From contig CM077025.1 in the NCBI GenBank assembly GCA_039090855.1, positions 95,088,489 to 95,152,488 on the forward strand: a DNA stretch of 64,000 nt. The letters run 5' to 3'. The notes under the pieces were generated by a model. That model searched no databases and was not told the origin of the DNA. It saw nothing but the letters and a program-made list of their open reading frames with translations. Positions 1 through 10,639 of the stretch are shown here, piece by piece (position 1 is the stretch's first letter; each line of letters begins with the position of its first letter). Both the position numbers and the translations under genes were made by a program. Origin of the DNA: Macrothele yani (lineage: Eukaryota; Arthropoda; Arachnida; Araneae; Macrothelidae).

Positions 1-545
1 TGTCCACGAACGATTTTTTCGATTGAGATTTTAGAAGCTCAGATTTTGTGACAAATACATCAGAAGAAGAAATTAACACTTACGCCTCCTGGTGGCCAAA
101 CCATTTTTTACCAAAAATTAGAAATTATATGCAAAAGATTTTCCATTGGGAGCTGTGTCCGCTTTACAAAGAATTTTTCAAATCGGAGTTTTAGAACTAG
201 AGATATAGGGTAAAACGCAACTTACTTCTACAACCCCTGGCGGAAAATCTATGAGCAACTTGAAAAAGTGACTACACTCAAAATACTCTTCGACATAAAT
301 GAAATCTAAAGGTGAAATAATTTTTCAATCGGTTGTTTAGAAGCAAATATATGGAATAAAATGTATTTTGAATGCGATATCATCTTTATTTACGCCCCCT
401 AGCGACAAAATTGTGCATCAAAAAAAATGGAAGGTCATCATTTAAACATTTCAAGCTTTCCAATGTAAAAAGATTTTTTTCAAAGCGGACTAATAGTTGC
501 TGAGATATGGCGCCCACAGATAACATAAGCACGATCTTTTTTTTT
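1..545 (+). repeat. Modular dispersed repeat, copy A
   Basis: This AT-rich non-coding stretch is built of diverged modules of roughly 150-200 bp. Each module has a 'cgatttgaaaaatt/ttttcaatcgga' segment, a 'gatat' segment and a core such as CGCCTCCTGGTGGCC (83-97), CCCCTGGCGG (233-242) or CGCCCCCTAGCG (397-408). The same order recurs at 10400-11430 (same strand) and 1920-3360 (opposite strand), so this is an interspersed family and not unique sequence. No protein is convincingly encoded. The left edge is cut by the window start. Confidence 0.65.
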
Positions 546-999
546 TTATTAGACGAGCTAAAAAATTACAGAAGGAACAGAAATGGGAGTGCCAGCTACA
601 CTCCCCCAAGACGTTCCATTACGTGAAACATCCTGCATGCATTGCGAAAATAAAAACTTTAGATGTGTAAAATACTTTTCGAATTATAGAACAATATTCT
701 TCAAATACGAGCGGCTATTAAAAACCAACCTTCTTTCAATGTTGGTATTTGGAAAGGCTTCTAGTTACGTTTTTCTAAAGCTACCTGTAGGATTCATATT
801 GTCGCTTTGATATTTACAGTAAGCTGATCACACAAACAAAATATCAGAGCCAAATATCATTTTTGAAGAATCCTCAATTGAATTCACGATGACTATTCTT
901 ACGTGAAATATAGTCAAATTTTGGGAAAGTAATTTCTTCTTCTACCTAGCACGTTCATTTCGACGTTGTGCTGGTCGACGCGGTAGTAGCGTAACTACC

Positions 1000-1018
1000 A
1001 CCCCCGCATTGCGGGGGT
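1000..1018. repeat. Short GC-rich perfect hairpin
   Basis: A 9-bp perfect inverted repeat with a 1-nt centre, ACCCCCGCA then TGCGGGGGT, sits in otherwise AT-rich DNA and is followed by a further G-rich run to about 1035. Function unknown. The rest of 550-1200 shows nothing recognisable. Confidence 0.6.
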
Positions 1019-1197
1019 GCGGGCGGGGGCGCAGGTAACCAAGCTTCCAGTTACAGTTTTTGAAACAATTTGAACACGCACAAAGGCAAACAAACAAATA
1101 ATTAACCCAAAGGTTCATAATTTCTTTTAAGATACATTTAGCTTTGCCTAAATAAATGTCAAGTTTCACTTTTAAAGCACTAGATGTTCTACAGATT

Positions 1198-1258
1198 GAA
1201 GCTATTCGGCCATTTGGATTGAAGCTATTCGGCCATTTGGATTGAAGCTATTCGGCCG
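1198..1258. repeat. 24-bp tandem repeat, about 2.5 copies
   Basis: The unit 'ttcggccatttggattgaagcta' occurs head to tail, with the last copy partial. It directly precedes a (TC)n tract. Simple local tandem duplication; no coding potential seen. Confidence 0.8.
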
Positions 1259-1270
1259 GTCGCTCTTTAA

Positions 1271-1272
<2 letters not shown>

Positions 1273-1313
<41 letters not shown>

Positions 1314-1317
1314 GCGC
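1273..1317. repeat. (TC)n microsatellite
   Basis: An almost pure TC dinucleotide run of about 45 bp with one TTT interruption near the end. The reverse-strand reading gives an Arg-Glu repeat ORF that is an artefact of the microsatellite. Confidence 0.9.
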
Positions 1318-1919
1318 CACTGAGGAAAAGCGCGAGGCCACAAAGGAATTCCCCATGGAGGATGTATGGAAACAATCTATGAGTCACCGAGAATTGCAGT
1401 ACACCACAGGCACCAACGTTTATTCACAGCAGCTGCAGATCTGTAATGTACAAGGGGGTGATTTCTTCTAGTGATTTATATCGGTTTTGTACAAAACAAT
1501 TACATGTATTGTGAAATCTATTACTTAAGAAGTTAAAACTGCAGAGCTATTGGTACCAGCATTACTTTTCCAGACACTCTCCCTGACCCCCCCATCCACC
1601 ACACATACACACCGTGAAAAACGCATCCTCCCTCGTGCTTGAAATCCTGGGAAAACTACTGCGCTTAGGGGCGCTGAAGTAAATCTTAGGGGGGGGGCGC
1701 ACTTTGTGCTAGTTACGCCACTTGGTCGATGACACTTATTCAGAAGTTTTTAGTATTGGTATAGTTGACTATAAACCAGTGCTCCTTGATGCCCGTTGAA
1801 TGTCTGACTCAGAGTCATTTTTATCTAATTTTAAACGAGATAGTGAGACATTTGTGTCGCTTAGCCGTACCCGCTATTTTAAACGTCGTTTGTAAAAAAA
1901 GATCGTGCTTATGTTACCA

Positions 1920-3360
1920 GTTTTTCCGTCTGCCCGTCTGTGGGCACCATATCTCTGCAACTATTAGTCCGATTTGAAAATTTCTGTTTGCAATTTTGCT
2001 TGCATTCCGTTTTTTTTTTTTTACTATGCACAATTTAGCCGCTATAGGGCGTCAATGCAGAAGACATCGAATTCAAAAATACATTTCATTCCATATATTT
2101 GCTTCTAATTATCCGATTGAAAAAATTCTTTCAACTTCTGATTCCATTTACATCGAAGACTATTTTAAGGATAGTCACTTTTTTAATTACACAGATTTAA
2201 CACTAGGGGACGTAAAAATAAATTGCGTTCCCGAGATCTCTGCTTCGGAAACTCCGATTTGAAAAATTCTTTCTGAATCGGATGCAGCTCCTAATAGAGA
2301 ACGTTCTACATATAATTTCTAATTTTTGGTAAACAATGTTTTGTCCAACAGGGGGACAAAACATATTTTTTAATTGGGCGTAAGCGTTAATTTGATGCAT
2401 TTGCAACAAAACCTGAGTTTCTAAACGCCCAATTTAAAAAAAATATTTTGTGGTCAGATACCTCTCCCGTCGATAAACTTTTACGGAATATTTTCTTTTG
2501 AAAATAATACATGATTTCTCCAACAGGGGACATAGCTATATATCTTATTTTTGTCAATATCTCTGCTTCCAAGTGTCCGATTTGAAAATTTATTTCTTTA
2601 TTGGAGAGCGTGTCCACTGCGAAATGTTTCTGAAGTATTTTAAAATTTTTATTACGCACAAGTCTGCCACTAGAGGGCGTAAGTTCACGTTTACAGTAAC
2701 ATCTGTGGGGGGGAAAACGAGTGAAAAACTTCTTTTTCGGTCAGATAAATTAACTATGCAAACTCTGTGTGTGTCCTTCATTTTTAAAATAATGCACAGA
2801 TTCGCCGCCAGGCTGCGCAATGGTTTAATCTGTTTTTCTCAATATCTCTACTTCTACATGTGAGATTTAAAAACTTCTTCTAGCACCGGATACTATTTAC
2901 ATCTTAGAACATTTCAGTCTAGTATAATTCACTGTTCTGTCGGTAGGTGGTGTTTGTGTATTTCAGTTTATAGATGTATCGCTACTTCTAAAAACCCCAT
3001 CGAAAAATTTCTTCTTTACTGTATGCCATTCGCTACCATAGAAATGTCGAGCATTATCCTTTGTAAATAATGCAAAGAATTTCTGCTCGAGGAGTGAAGG
3101 TCGAAACCATTTTTTTTCGCTATCTCTGCTTCCATGAATCGCATTTGAAAAGTCATTTTCCTTAGCATAGCATTTTTTCCATGAAGGATATTTTCGCCTA
3201 TTTTCAACTTCTCCATTATGCAAAACTTTTCTGCCAGCAGACGTAGACTTATATCATGTTTCCTTCCATATTTCTTCTTTTAACTGTTCGGTTTGAAAAT
3301 CTCTTTTTCTCTGATACCTTCCTTGTGCTATGAGGAACCTTTTATGCCCCATTTGCTAAC
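1920..3360 (-). repeat. Modular dispersed repeat, copy C (reverse)
   Basis: Read on the minus strand this matches the order of modules seen at 1-545 and 9900-11430: the 'ttgcaaatgcatca' segment (2394-2407), the 'accaaaaattagaaattatatg' segment around 2310-2330, and the block at 2960-3230 that corresponds to 9960-10170. Cores include GCCACTAGAGGGCG (2667-2680). The plus-strand end near 1925-1965 contains 'cgtctgcccgtctgtgggc', matching the terminal part of copy A and of the block near 14050-14110. Non-coding. Confidence 0.65.
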
Positions 3361-3785
3361 CTTCGTTATATACTTTCTAGCCACTGGTTCAAGAAAGTAC
3401 ATGTTTCAATTTCTAGATGTTTTAGCAACTGTGGAAGCCGTTTGATTGTTTTCCTAACTGGTCCCAATGACTTTGAACAACTATGATAAATTTTAATCGC
3501 GTCAGAACGGAATCAAAAGACGTGCTCATTACAACCGAAAATTCGGTGTTATATTTCTTGTTTGATGTCAAATTGATTTAAAAGCCGCAAGGCAAGATCG
3601 ATATAATCACATTAGATTTTGCTTTACTTAGTGATCCCCAAAATTTTAAGACTTATTATTCGGCGGTAATAGTTCATAGTGAATCACTCCGCGCCTATCA
3701 CACCAGCAACTCAGCATCGTCTTCAGCCATGAAGGGATGGCTTAGAGACCTACTGTGGGGTTGTCCCTGCTTGTCCAAGCTTTTT
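3360..3785. other. Unassigned intergenic sequence
   Basis: No recognisable gene or repeat element. It contains no long ORF and serves as the left flank of the 34-bp minisatellite that starts at 3786. Confidence 0.5.
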
Positions 3786-4133
3786 GTCACGTAACATTCT
3801 TGCATGTGACCCATTTTTTGTCACGTAACATTCTCGTATGTGACCCATTTTTTGTCACGTAACATTCTCGCATGTGACCCATTTTTTGTCACGTAACATT
3901 CTCGTATGTGACCTATTTTTTGTCACGTAACATTCTCGTATGTGACCCATTTTTTATCACGTAACATTCTCGCATGTGACCCATTTTTTGTCACGTAACA
4001 TTCTCGTATGTGACCTATTTTTTGTCACGTAACATTCTCGTATGTGACCCATTTTTTATCACGTAACATTCTCGTATGTGACCTATTTTTTGTCACGTAA
4101 CATTCTCGTATGTGACCCATTTTTTGTCACCCG
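3786..4133. repeat. 34-bp minisatellite, about 10 copies
   Basis: Start-to-start spacing of GTCACGTAACATTCT is 34 bp (3786, 3820, 3854, 3888 and so on), giving about ten units of very low divergence. The variants are mostly C/T changes in 'tcgcatg/tcgtatg' and 'gaccca/gaccta'. Each unit has near-palindromic ends (GTCACGTA and TATGTGAC), so each can form a small hairpin. The array directly abuts a mariner remnant. Low divergence implies recent expansion or homogenisation. Confidence 0.92.
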
Positions 4134-4134
4134 T

Positions 4135-4600
4135 GACAGCTGATGCAAAAAGCCCTCCCGTTTTTATCTTTCACGCAGAGCAACAGCAATGCAGTAGCGT
4201 TGCATCCGATTTTGGTCAGACAAAACATTAGGTATCCATTTGCACAGTTTACACGAATGCCCGTACTTCCAAAGTCCGGTGTAGATGGCTGTATGGGAGG
4301 TCTTCAGTTCCTCTGCCAGTTCCCGTAGTTTTACATCCCGCTTGGTTAATACCACGTGTTACATTATATCATCTTCAATCTTGCTGGGTCTGACACTTCT
4401 GGGCGAATCAGACAGATCCCGTACATCAGTGTCTAATTTCCTGTACCAGTCATAACAAGTACTTTTTCCGATAATATCGTCAACAAACGCGTTTTGCAGT
4501 TTCCCAAATGCTTCCGTTAACTTTCATGCCACCCAAGTATTCATAGAGCAATATTGAAGCATCGTTGCCACGTGCAAATAATCTTCACCGCAAGAGCGTA
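4135..4600 (-). pseudogene. Mariner-type transposase fragment (N-terminal HTH region)
   Basis: The minus-strand translation includes RDVKLRELAEELKTSHTAIY followed by a KLCKWIPN...LSDQNRMQ segment (4164-4355), which resembles the second helix-turn-helix and linker of mariner transposases. Upstream on the minus strand (4400-4480), in another frame, is WYRKLDTDVRDLSDSPRS and VRPSKIEDD, matching the 'GRP'-type AT-hook region that normally precedes it. The catalytic domain is absent and frames are broken, so this is a dead fragment. Assignment to the family is by motif memory only. Confidence 0.6.
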
Positions 4601-5690
4601 AATTCCGTCCTCAGAATCTATTTTTTCATGTACAGCACTCTGGGTTGTTTGCGTCACATCAGGGTCACAGTATCTTGCATTGCATACACCACATACGATT
4701 TTTTCCGTAAACTTTCTTCACAACATGATGATATATCTGATGCTGTAACATCAGAAAATTTTTAATCATTATAAATTTACATTATCCCGATTTATTTTCC
4801 GTCGAAAACCGTGCTTAGCTGCACTCGATAATTGGGTGGCATTCTCCTTGTAAAAGTTCTCATACATTTACAGGGGCCTCTTTTAGAGGGGTTTTGGTTT
4901 TGGCCAGCCCGAAAGTGTTTCATTTCTTAGTATTTTTGGTTGAAATTCGACTTACATTGCAAAAAAAATGCTTTAATTTAATAAATATGCATTAAATTAC
5001 ATTAAAAAAATGCTTTTCGTTTTTCTTCTATTTTTTATCATCATGCTCTAGTGGATTGCAAAAATTTCCATTTTTCGTCGATCCCTTTCTCCGGTAAAAA
5101 AAAAAATCTATATACTCCCCTGATTCATAGTGCGGATGGTATGTAACGGAATTCTCGAACTGCATGCAATACAGACTTAACGCTGCATGTCAGAGCTAAT
5201 TTTATTATAATCTCTCGAGAGAACCCATCAATGCTGGCTTCGGTTTGGTATTTACAACACGTTCGTGCTTTCTTTCGTGATACAATCTGACTTGTCACAC
5301 GGTATCAAAACACTATGATTGCAACACTTTATATCTCGAAACAATTTATCTGACGTTTTTAAGTGGTAATCTTCTTTCTTCGCATACGATGAGAAGAATC
5401 AGGAGGTAAATAGCATTTAATTCTCGAAACGAGTAAGAAAACCTGTCAAACACAACCCTCCAAAGCAGAATTTTTGGGAAATTAAAAGTATTAAGAAGTA
5501 TTGCACGATCTTTGCGTCAAGTTTCTTTTTTCTTTTGCGTTAATTATGGAGACTTGATTCATGCTTCCACAACTTGAGGACAATAATTTAAAAATCCATA
5601 AATTTCGTTATTTTGCGCTTAGCGTTTCATCGAAATAATTACTTCTTTTAGAATTTAATCAGCATTAATAATTTGCATCAGTTTCCTCCT
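4600..5690. other. Unassigned AT-rich sequence
   Basis: About 1.1 kb without a supported gene or recognised element. The part up to 4760 may be further mariner remnant on the minus strand but cannot be aligned confidently by eye. The remainder is AT-rich with scattered homopolymer runs. Confidence 0.4.
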
Positions 5691-5695
5691 TTTTT

Positions 5696-6058
5696 ACGCT
5701 TTCCAACCGTAGGTTGAAGAAGCGTATGTGCTCCAGCTTTGTCCGTCCGTCCGTCTGTCTGTCGGCACGATAACTCGCATAAAAATGGTTCGACTTTGAT
5801 GAAATTTTAGTATGTGGTAGGGGACCACCTAGGGACGAATCCTATTGAAAATGGACGAAATGGGGTCTAAGGTCACGGCATAGGAGCGTGATTCATTTCA
5901 TTCCCCTTATGCGTCATAACGTACGTAAAAATGGTTCGATTTCGATGAAATTTTAATATGTGGTAGGGGACCACCTGTGTACGAACCCTATTGAAAATGG
6001 ATGAAATGGGTCAAAGGTCAGGACATAGGATCGGGATCCACTCCATCGCCCTTATCCC
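5696..6058 (+). repeat. DR1-like modular repeat, 5' hairpin plus two modules
   Basis: It begins with an inverted repeat, ACGCTTTCCAACC / GGTTGAAGAAGCGT (5697-5726), followed by a 'tccgtccgtccgtctgtctg' tract. Then come two modules of about 150-160 bp, each with 'gtaaaaatggttcga', 'tatgtggtaggggaccacct', 'cctattgaaaatgg' and a GGTCNAAGGTCA core (near 5866 and 6008). The same head and modules recur at 61856 and 63390. A Tc1 element follows immediately. Non-coding. Confidence 0.75.
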
Positions 6059-6329
6059 ATATTACACTGGTGTGAAAAAATTAAGGACGAAGAGGAAAAA
6101 TTAGCATAACAACGGAACGAGCAGGCAGAACGGACAGAAAGTCCACTCAGGAGATAGACTAGGGTCCGCTACGGCAGGACATGCGCATATATGCAGCATA
6201 ACGTAGGGGGAGGGGAGTGTCGGAAGGGTTGCTTATAAGCACACGGGCGGTGTACGCTCAGCAATTCGGTGAAAGCTATTGAACGGTATACATTGGTTGG
6301 AACGACGTCGAGTTGCTGCCACCGTGTGA

Positions 6330-7500
6330 TATGGCCAACAGGCAATCCAGTAGACGACATGTGGAAGACTTAACCCGAGGTCGCGTCATTGGGAAGTTGG
6401 AAGAAAGACGAAGTGTGACTAGTGTGGCCGAGGAGTTCGAGATCCCTCACAGCATCGTTTCACGAGTTTGAAGAGCATTTAAAATGACAGGAACAGCTGT
6501 CCGAGAGTTTAGCAGTGGTCGTCCACGAGCAACCACGGCGGCGGACGCTGCATGCCTTCTGCATGCCTTCGGACGCTGCATGCCTTCTGTCTCTTCTCGC
6601 CTGTAGGACAATATACCGGTCGGCGGACGACCGGTATATTGTCCTACAGGCGAGAAGAGACAGAAGGCATGCAGCGGGAGAAATCGCAAAGCCCATGCGA
6701 CAGTCGGCAGACAACGGGAGAAATCGCAAGGCACATGCAACAGACCAACTCGACCTCCGTTATCGCGTTTTACCGTGGCCAGGAGACTGCACAAAGGTGA
6801 TCTATTTGCACGACGACCAGTACGGTGTGTGCCATTAACGCATGCTCATCGGAGACGGCGGTTTCTGTGGTGCCAGAAACACAAGAACTGGACACATCAG
6901 CAACGGGGTCAAGTTCTGTTTACGGATGAGAGCCGATTTAGTCTGACGAGCGATTCTGGACGTATACACATCTGGAGAGAGCAGGGAACACGCAATCACA
7001 CCTCCAACATCATCTAAAGGGACAGGTTTGGAGGTGGCGGAGTTCTCGTTAGGGGCGGTATCATGTTTGTTAGCCGTACTGACCTCCACATCTTCCAAGG
7101 AGGTTAAGTCACTGGTGTCCGCTATTGTACTGAGGTTCTCCTGCCTCACGTGCGTCTGTTTAGAGGTCCTGTAGGTCCGGAGTTCCTCATCACGGACGAC
7201 AATGCTACATCTCATCGTACAGTGGCTGTCGCAGAGCTGTTGCAGAGTGATGATATTCAACGCATGGATTGGTCCGCAAGGTCCTCGGACCTAATTCCAA
7301 TCGAACACGTGTGGGGCCTTCTCTGGAGACGCTTGGCAGCACGTAACCAGCCGCCAGCAACGATTCAGCAGCTGCGATTGATGCTACAAGAGGAATGAGT
7401 CGCGATGCCTCAACAGCTCCTTGACAACCTCGTCCTCAGCATGGACAGACGTTGTAAATCCTGCAACGCAGTCAGGGGTGATCATATCCCCTACTAAAGA
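6330..7500 (+). pseudogene. Tc1-family transposase pseudogene
   Basis: The N-terminal part reads ANRQSSRRHVEDLTRGRVIG...SVAEEFEIPHSIVSRV (about 6331-6468), a Tc1-type helix-turn-helix, then a stop. The middle is disrupted by duplicated and inverted sequence at 6541-6720. Downstream the DDE domain continues in several frames: LFTDESRF (Asp near 6925), ITDDNATSHRT (Asp codon 7198) and LIPIEHVW (Glu codon 7303). The last two are 34 residues apart, the DD34E spacing of Tc1. At least three frame changes or stops break it. Confidence 0.8.
6574..6676. repeat. 49-bp perfect inverted repeat with 5-nt spacer
   Basis: The left arm 6574-6622 and right arm 6628-6676 are exact reverse complements around the spacer 6623-6627. 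Just left of it, 6543-6590 holds a short direct duplication of the sequence ggacgctgcatgccttct. Both lie inside the transposase. This suggests a fold-back or template-switch event after insertion. Confidence 0.95.
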
Positions 7501-7519
7501 CTGGACTTTTCTTCGTAGC

Positions 7520-8040
7520 CGCCTGTCACATGGACGTTTCTGTCTTCTGTCCAGTTGTTCTCGAAGCTACCTTTTCAATAAAGTTCCTTTGTATTCTTTG
7601 GATTCCTTGTTTGGAGAGTTTTGCTCACTTGTCCCATATTCTTACATCTTGCAGATCTTATGGTATGATTTGAGTCGATGTGGAGCACTTCGAAAAACCG
7701 TCTCGTCCTTAAATTTTGCACGCCAGCGTATTAAAGGAGCAATTCTTGTATGCATGTAAATTTTATTTTTGAAAACCGCTCTAAGGATTTTGATGAAAGT
7801 CGTTCACCCACCGTCTTCTGGTACTAGAAATCTATTTAGCTTGATCTCGACTTTAGGAAAATGCGTTTAGTGCGTTAAATAACCACCCCGTATTACCACA
7901 TTTTTGGTGTCTTGGCGTCGTGTGTCTCATTACGACACGCGTTGTGTGTGGATCTTATTAAAGTTTTATGACGTCAAACTCTTGCGAGCAGGTGGTCGCG
8001 ATTCCCATCTGCCTCATTACATCACGCGTTGTTCGCGTAA
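7520..8040. other. Unassigned sequence
   Basis: No recognised gene or element. Short ORFs here lack recognisable motifs. The segment separates the Tc1 remnant from a DR1-like module array. Confidence 0.4.
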
Positions 8041-8780
8041 GACCGTCCGCACAATTACGCCCGTAAAAATCGTTCGATGTCGATGAACTTTCAGTATATG
8101 GAAGGGGAACATCTGGGAAAGGAATCCTATTGAAAGTGAAATAAATGGGGTCAAAGGTTAGGACATAGGAGCGGGATCCATTCCACTGCTCTTATGCGTC
8201 ATAACTAACGTAAAAAAAGGTTCGATTTACATTAAATTTTAGTATGTGGTAGGGGACTAAATGGGGACAAACCCTGTTGAAAAGGGATTAAAAGGTGTCA
8301 AAGGTCAGGACATAGGAGAGGGATCACTTTCATCGCCATTATACGTCATAACTTACGTAAAATAATCTTCGATATTAACGAAATGTTAATATGTTGTAGG
8401 AGCATGCCTGGGGAAGAATCCTGTTTAAAATGGGCAAAATGGGGTCAAAGGTTAGGACACAGAAGCGGGATCTATTCCATAGTCCTTATGCATCATAACT
8501 TACGTAAAAATGCTCCCATTGCGACAAAACGTTATCATGTTATTTCGGAGGTACACTGAACCGGTTCTGTTGAATATCATCGAAATGGGATTAAAGGTCA
8601 CGGCACAGGACCGAGATTTATTCCACAGCTATTATGCTCATAACTTGAGTGATAACTTGAGTAGTAATTTCTGGTATGTTGGAAAGCGTATTATGATCAA
8701 TGCATTGCATGATTTTATTAACTTGTTTATCTTCCTCAATACTTCTCAGTTGCAAAATATTTTGCAGTAAAACAACAACA
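8040..8780 (+). repeat. DR1-like modular repeat, four to five modules
   Basis: Modules of about 145-160 bp contain GGGGTCAAAGGTTAGG (near 8143 and 8442), GTGTCAAAGGTCAGG (near 8297) and ATTAAAGGTCACGG (near 8589). The array ends with 'aatttctggtatgttggaaagcgtat' and 'aatgcattgcatgatttta', the same 3' end as the array at 61856-62880. The 5' hairpin head is absent, so this copy is 5'-incomplete or diverged. Confidence 0.72.
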
Positions 8781-8960
8781 TTTTGAAAAAAGTCACGTGG
8801 TTTCCACCTACCCATGGCTAACAAATCCCCGCCCATTATTTCATTTTGTTTTCCTTCTGTATGTGTGATATTTCCCGAAGTCCTTTTGGGTGGAGAAAAA
8901 GAAGAATCTTTTTTAAACATTGTCGACTAAGATCAACAACGGTAATGTCTTTCCTTTTAA

Positions 8961-9398
8961 GGTCGACATCTAGTGATTTTGCTTCCCATACTTCCAATGG
9001 GCATACTTCTGTACACATTTTCTTCATAATTAATGCGATCCCAAGGATTAAAATTTGAGCTTCGATTAAAATAACTTCATATTATAAGTTGGAATACTTA
9101 ATATTTTCTAAAACATAACCATAATTAAGCAATCCAACATTTGCTTGTCTACTGACGTCATCAATGTACATGTCGCGCCATCTTTTTTCTGGTCTCTACA
9201 CCACCAAAGGAAAAGTTATTGATTTTTAATATAATAATGGTTAAATTTTAGAAAATATTAAGTATCACAAGTTATAATATGAAGTTATTTTAATCGATGC
9301 TCAAATTTTCATCCTTTGGAACGCATCAGTTGTAAATAAAATGTGTACCTAAGTTTTTCCATTCGAAGTATAGGAAGCAAAATCACTTGACGTCCACC
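8961..9398. mobile_element. 438-bp TTAA-flanked fold-back MITE, copy 1
   Basis: Two imperfect inverted arms of about 160 bp (8961-9120 and 9236-9398) surround a centre carrying a TGACGTCA palindrome (9154-9161). The element is bounded by TTAA on both sides (8957-8960, 9399-9402), the target duplication used by piggyBac-type elements. A second copy at 55262-57814 has exactly the same net length (438 bp) once a Penelope insertion is removed. A third begins at 63906. No transposase is encoded, so movement would need a helper in trans. Confidence 0.85.
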
Positions 9399-9419
9399 TT
9401 AAGAAAGCACAGATGCTTT

Positions 9420-9900
9420 CTTAAAACCTGCAATGTTTTTATCATCTGGAGTATAGGGAGGCTGTAATATTCCTAGGTTTTGAAGTGTACCTATATCTAT
9501 GCAAAGACAGTTCAACCTAAAAGCACTGCCTTTCGTGAAGTTTGTTTTTCTAACTAATGGACTACACTGGATGGTTAAGGAACGCTAAAAAGTAACTCTG
9601 AGAATCTTCAAAGAATTGTTACTTACAAGAAAGATGACAATGAATTTTCCGTTGTAATGAGCATGTCTTTTGAATCCTTTCTGACGCGAATTATATTTAT
9701 GAAAGTTATTTAAAGTCAATGCAACTCTTTCGAAAAAAAAACCGGATTTCTTCAATCCGCCAAGCATATAAAAATACAAACAGATACTTACTTCCCCCAG
9801 CGGCTAAAAAGAATGTTAAGAAAATTGACAAATGGCGAATAAAAAGTTTCGCATTGCAGAAGGAAGTTAACAGAGACAAACAGATTTTCAAATCGAACAC
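9420..9900. other. Unassigned sequence, possible outer part of dispersed repeat
   Basis: AT-rich with no recognised motif. The 3' portion (about 9840-9900) runs into the modular repeat copy B. Small ORFs here are not supported as genes. Confidence 0.35.
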
Positions 9901-10257
9901 TTAAAAGAAGAATTGCAGAAGAAAGCATGATATAACTCTACGCTTTCTCTCGGGATAACTTTGCATAACGGAAAAGTTGAAAATAGGCGAAAAATATTCT
10001 TCATAGGAAAAGCTATTCTAAGGGAAAAAATGTCAAATAGGTCTCCTGGAACTAGTGAAAGCGAAAAAAAAAATGGTACTGACCTTTGTGCCCACTACGG
10101 TAAATATGTGCACTATTTAAAGAGGATTATGTTCCACATCACTATTGTAGCGAAGGGCATACAGTAAAAAAATAAAAGAAGAAGAGATTTCTCAATAGGA
10201 TTTTTACAATCGGAAACACAGCTGCAAATTTAAGTACATAAACACCACATGTGAATA

Positions 10258-10357
10258 CACAAAATCATCGCTCTTTTCACGCCTTTTTTTTAATTAACAC
10301 ACAGCAACCAAAAAATTGTTAATTAAACAGAAACGTGGAAAGAGCGATGATTTTGTC
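10258..10357. repeat. Hairpin derived from SINE sequence
   Basis: 'acaaaatcatcgctctttt' (10258-10276) and its near reverse complement ending at 10357 flank a loop of about 55 bp. The right arm continues into 'cgtacttggaggattttcacc', which is the non-tRNA body of the SINE family at 12553-13990. This is therefore an inverted remnant of that SINE body. Confidence 0.7.
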
Positions 10358-10639
10358 TATTTACACTGTCCCCACGTACTTGGAGGATTTTCACCACCTG
10401 TGAACTAGAAATTTTACAAATACTAACCCAAAGTGTATCACAAGGCAAATGCCATCCGGTGTAGAAATAATTTTTTAAATCGCAATTTTAGAGTCAGAGA
10501 TATTAAGAAAAACAGATTAAATGTTGGCGGCCTTAGCGACGAAATGGTGCATTATTTTAGGAAGGAAATACACAGAAATGTTGTCATAGTTAGTAGTACA
10601 CAACTGAGAAATAATTTTTTTATATCGGGTTTTTAGACC

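Larger units (their letters stand above)
6062..7520 (+). mobile_element. Tc1-like DNA transposon, degenerate
   Basis: The region holds a broken Tc1-family transposase (6330-7500) with its upstream flank. Inverted terminal repeats could not be matched by eye. The left edge is taken at the 'cactggtgtgaaaaa' sequence adjoining the DR1-like repeat, and the right edge is approximate. It carries an internal 49-bp perfect palindrome that disrupts the transposase. The element is inactive as it stands. Confidence 0.65.

Noticed and set aside
1202..1387. Minus-strand ORF with Arg-Glu repeats
   Set aside because: Created by the (TC)n microsatellite.
2963..3223. A conserved small protein shared by copies B and C of the modular repeat
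   Set aside because: The similar peptide in B (9961-10167) matches pieces from two different frames of C, so the similarity is at DNA level and not coding.
3786..4133. Regular 34-bp repeats resembling a CRISPR array
   Set aside because: The whole 34-bp period is conserved with no variable spacers, so it is a minisatellite. The context is also eukaryotic.
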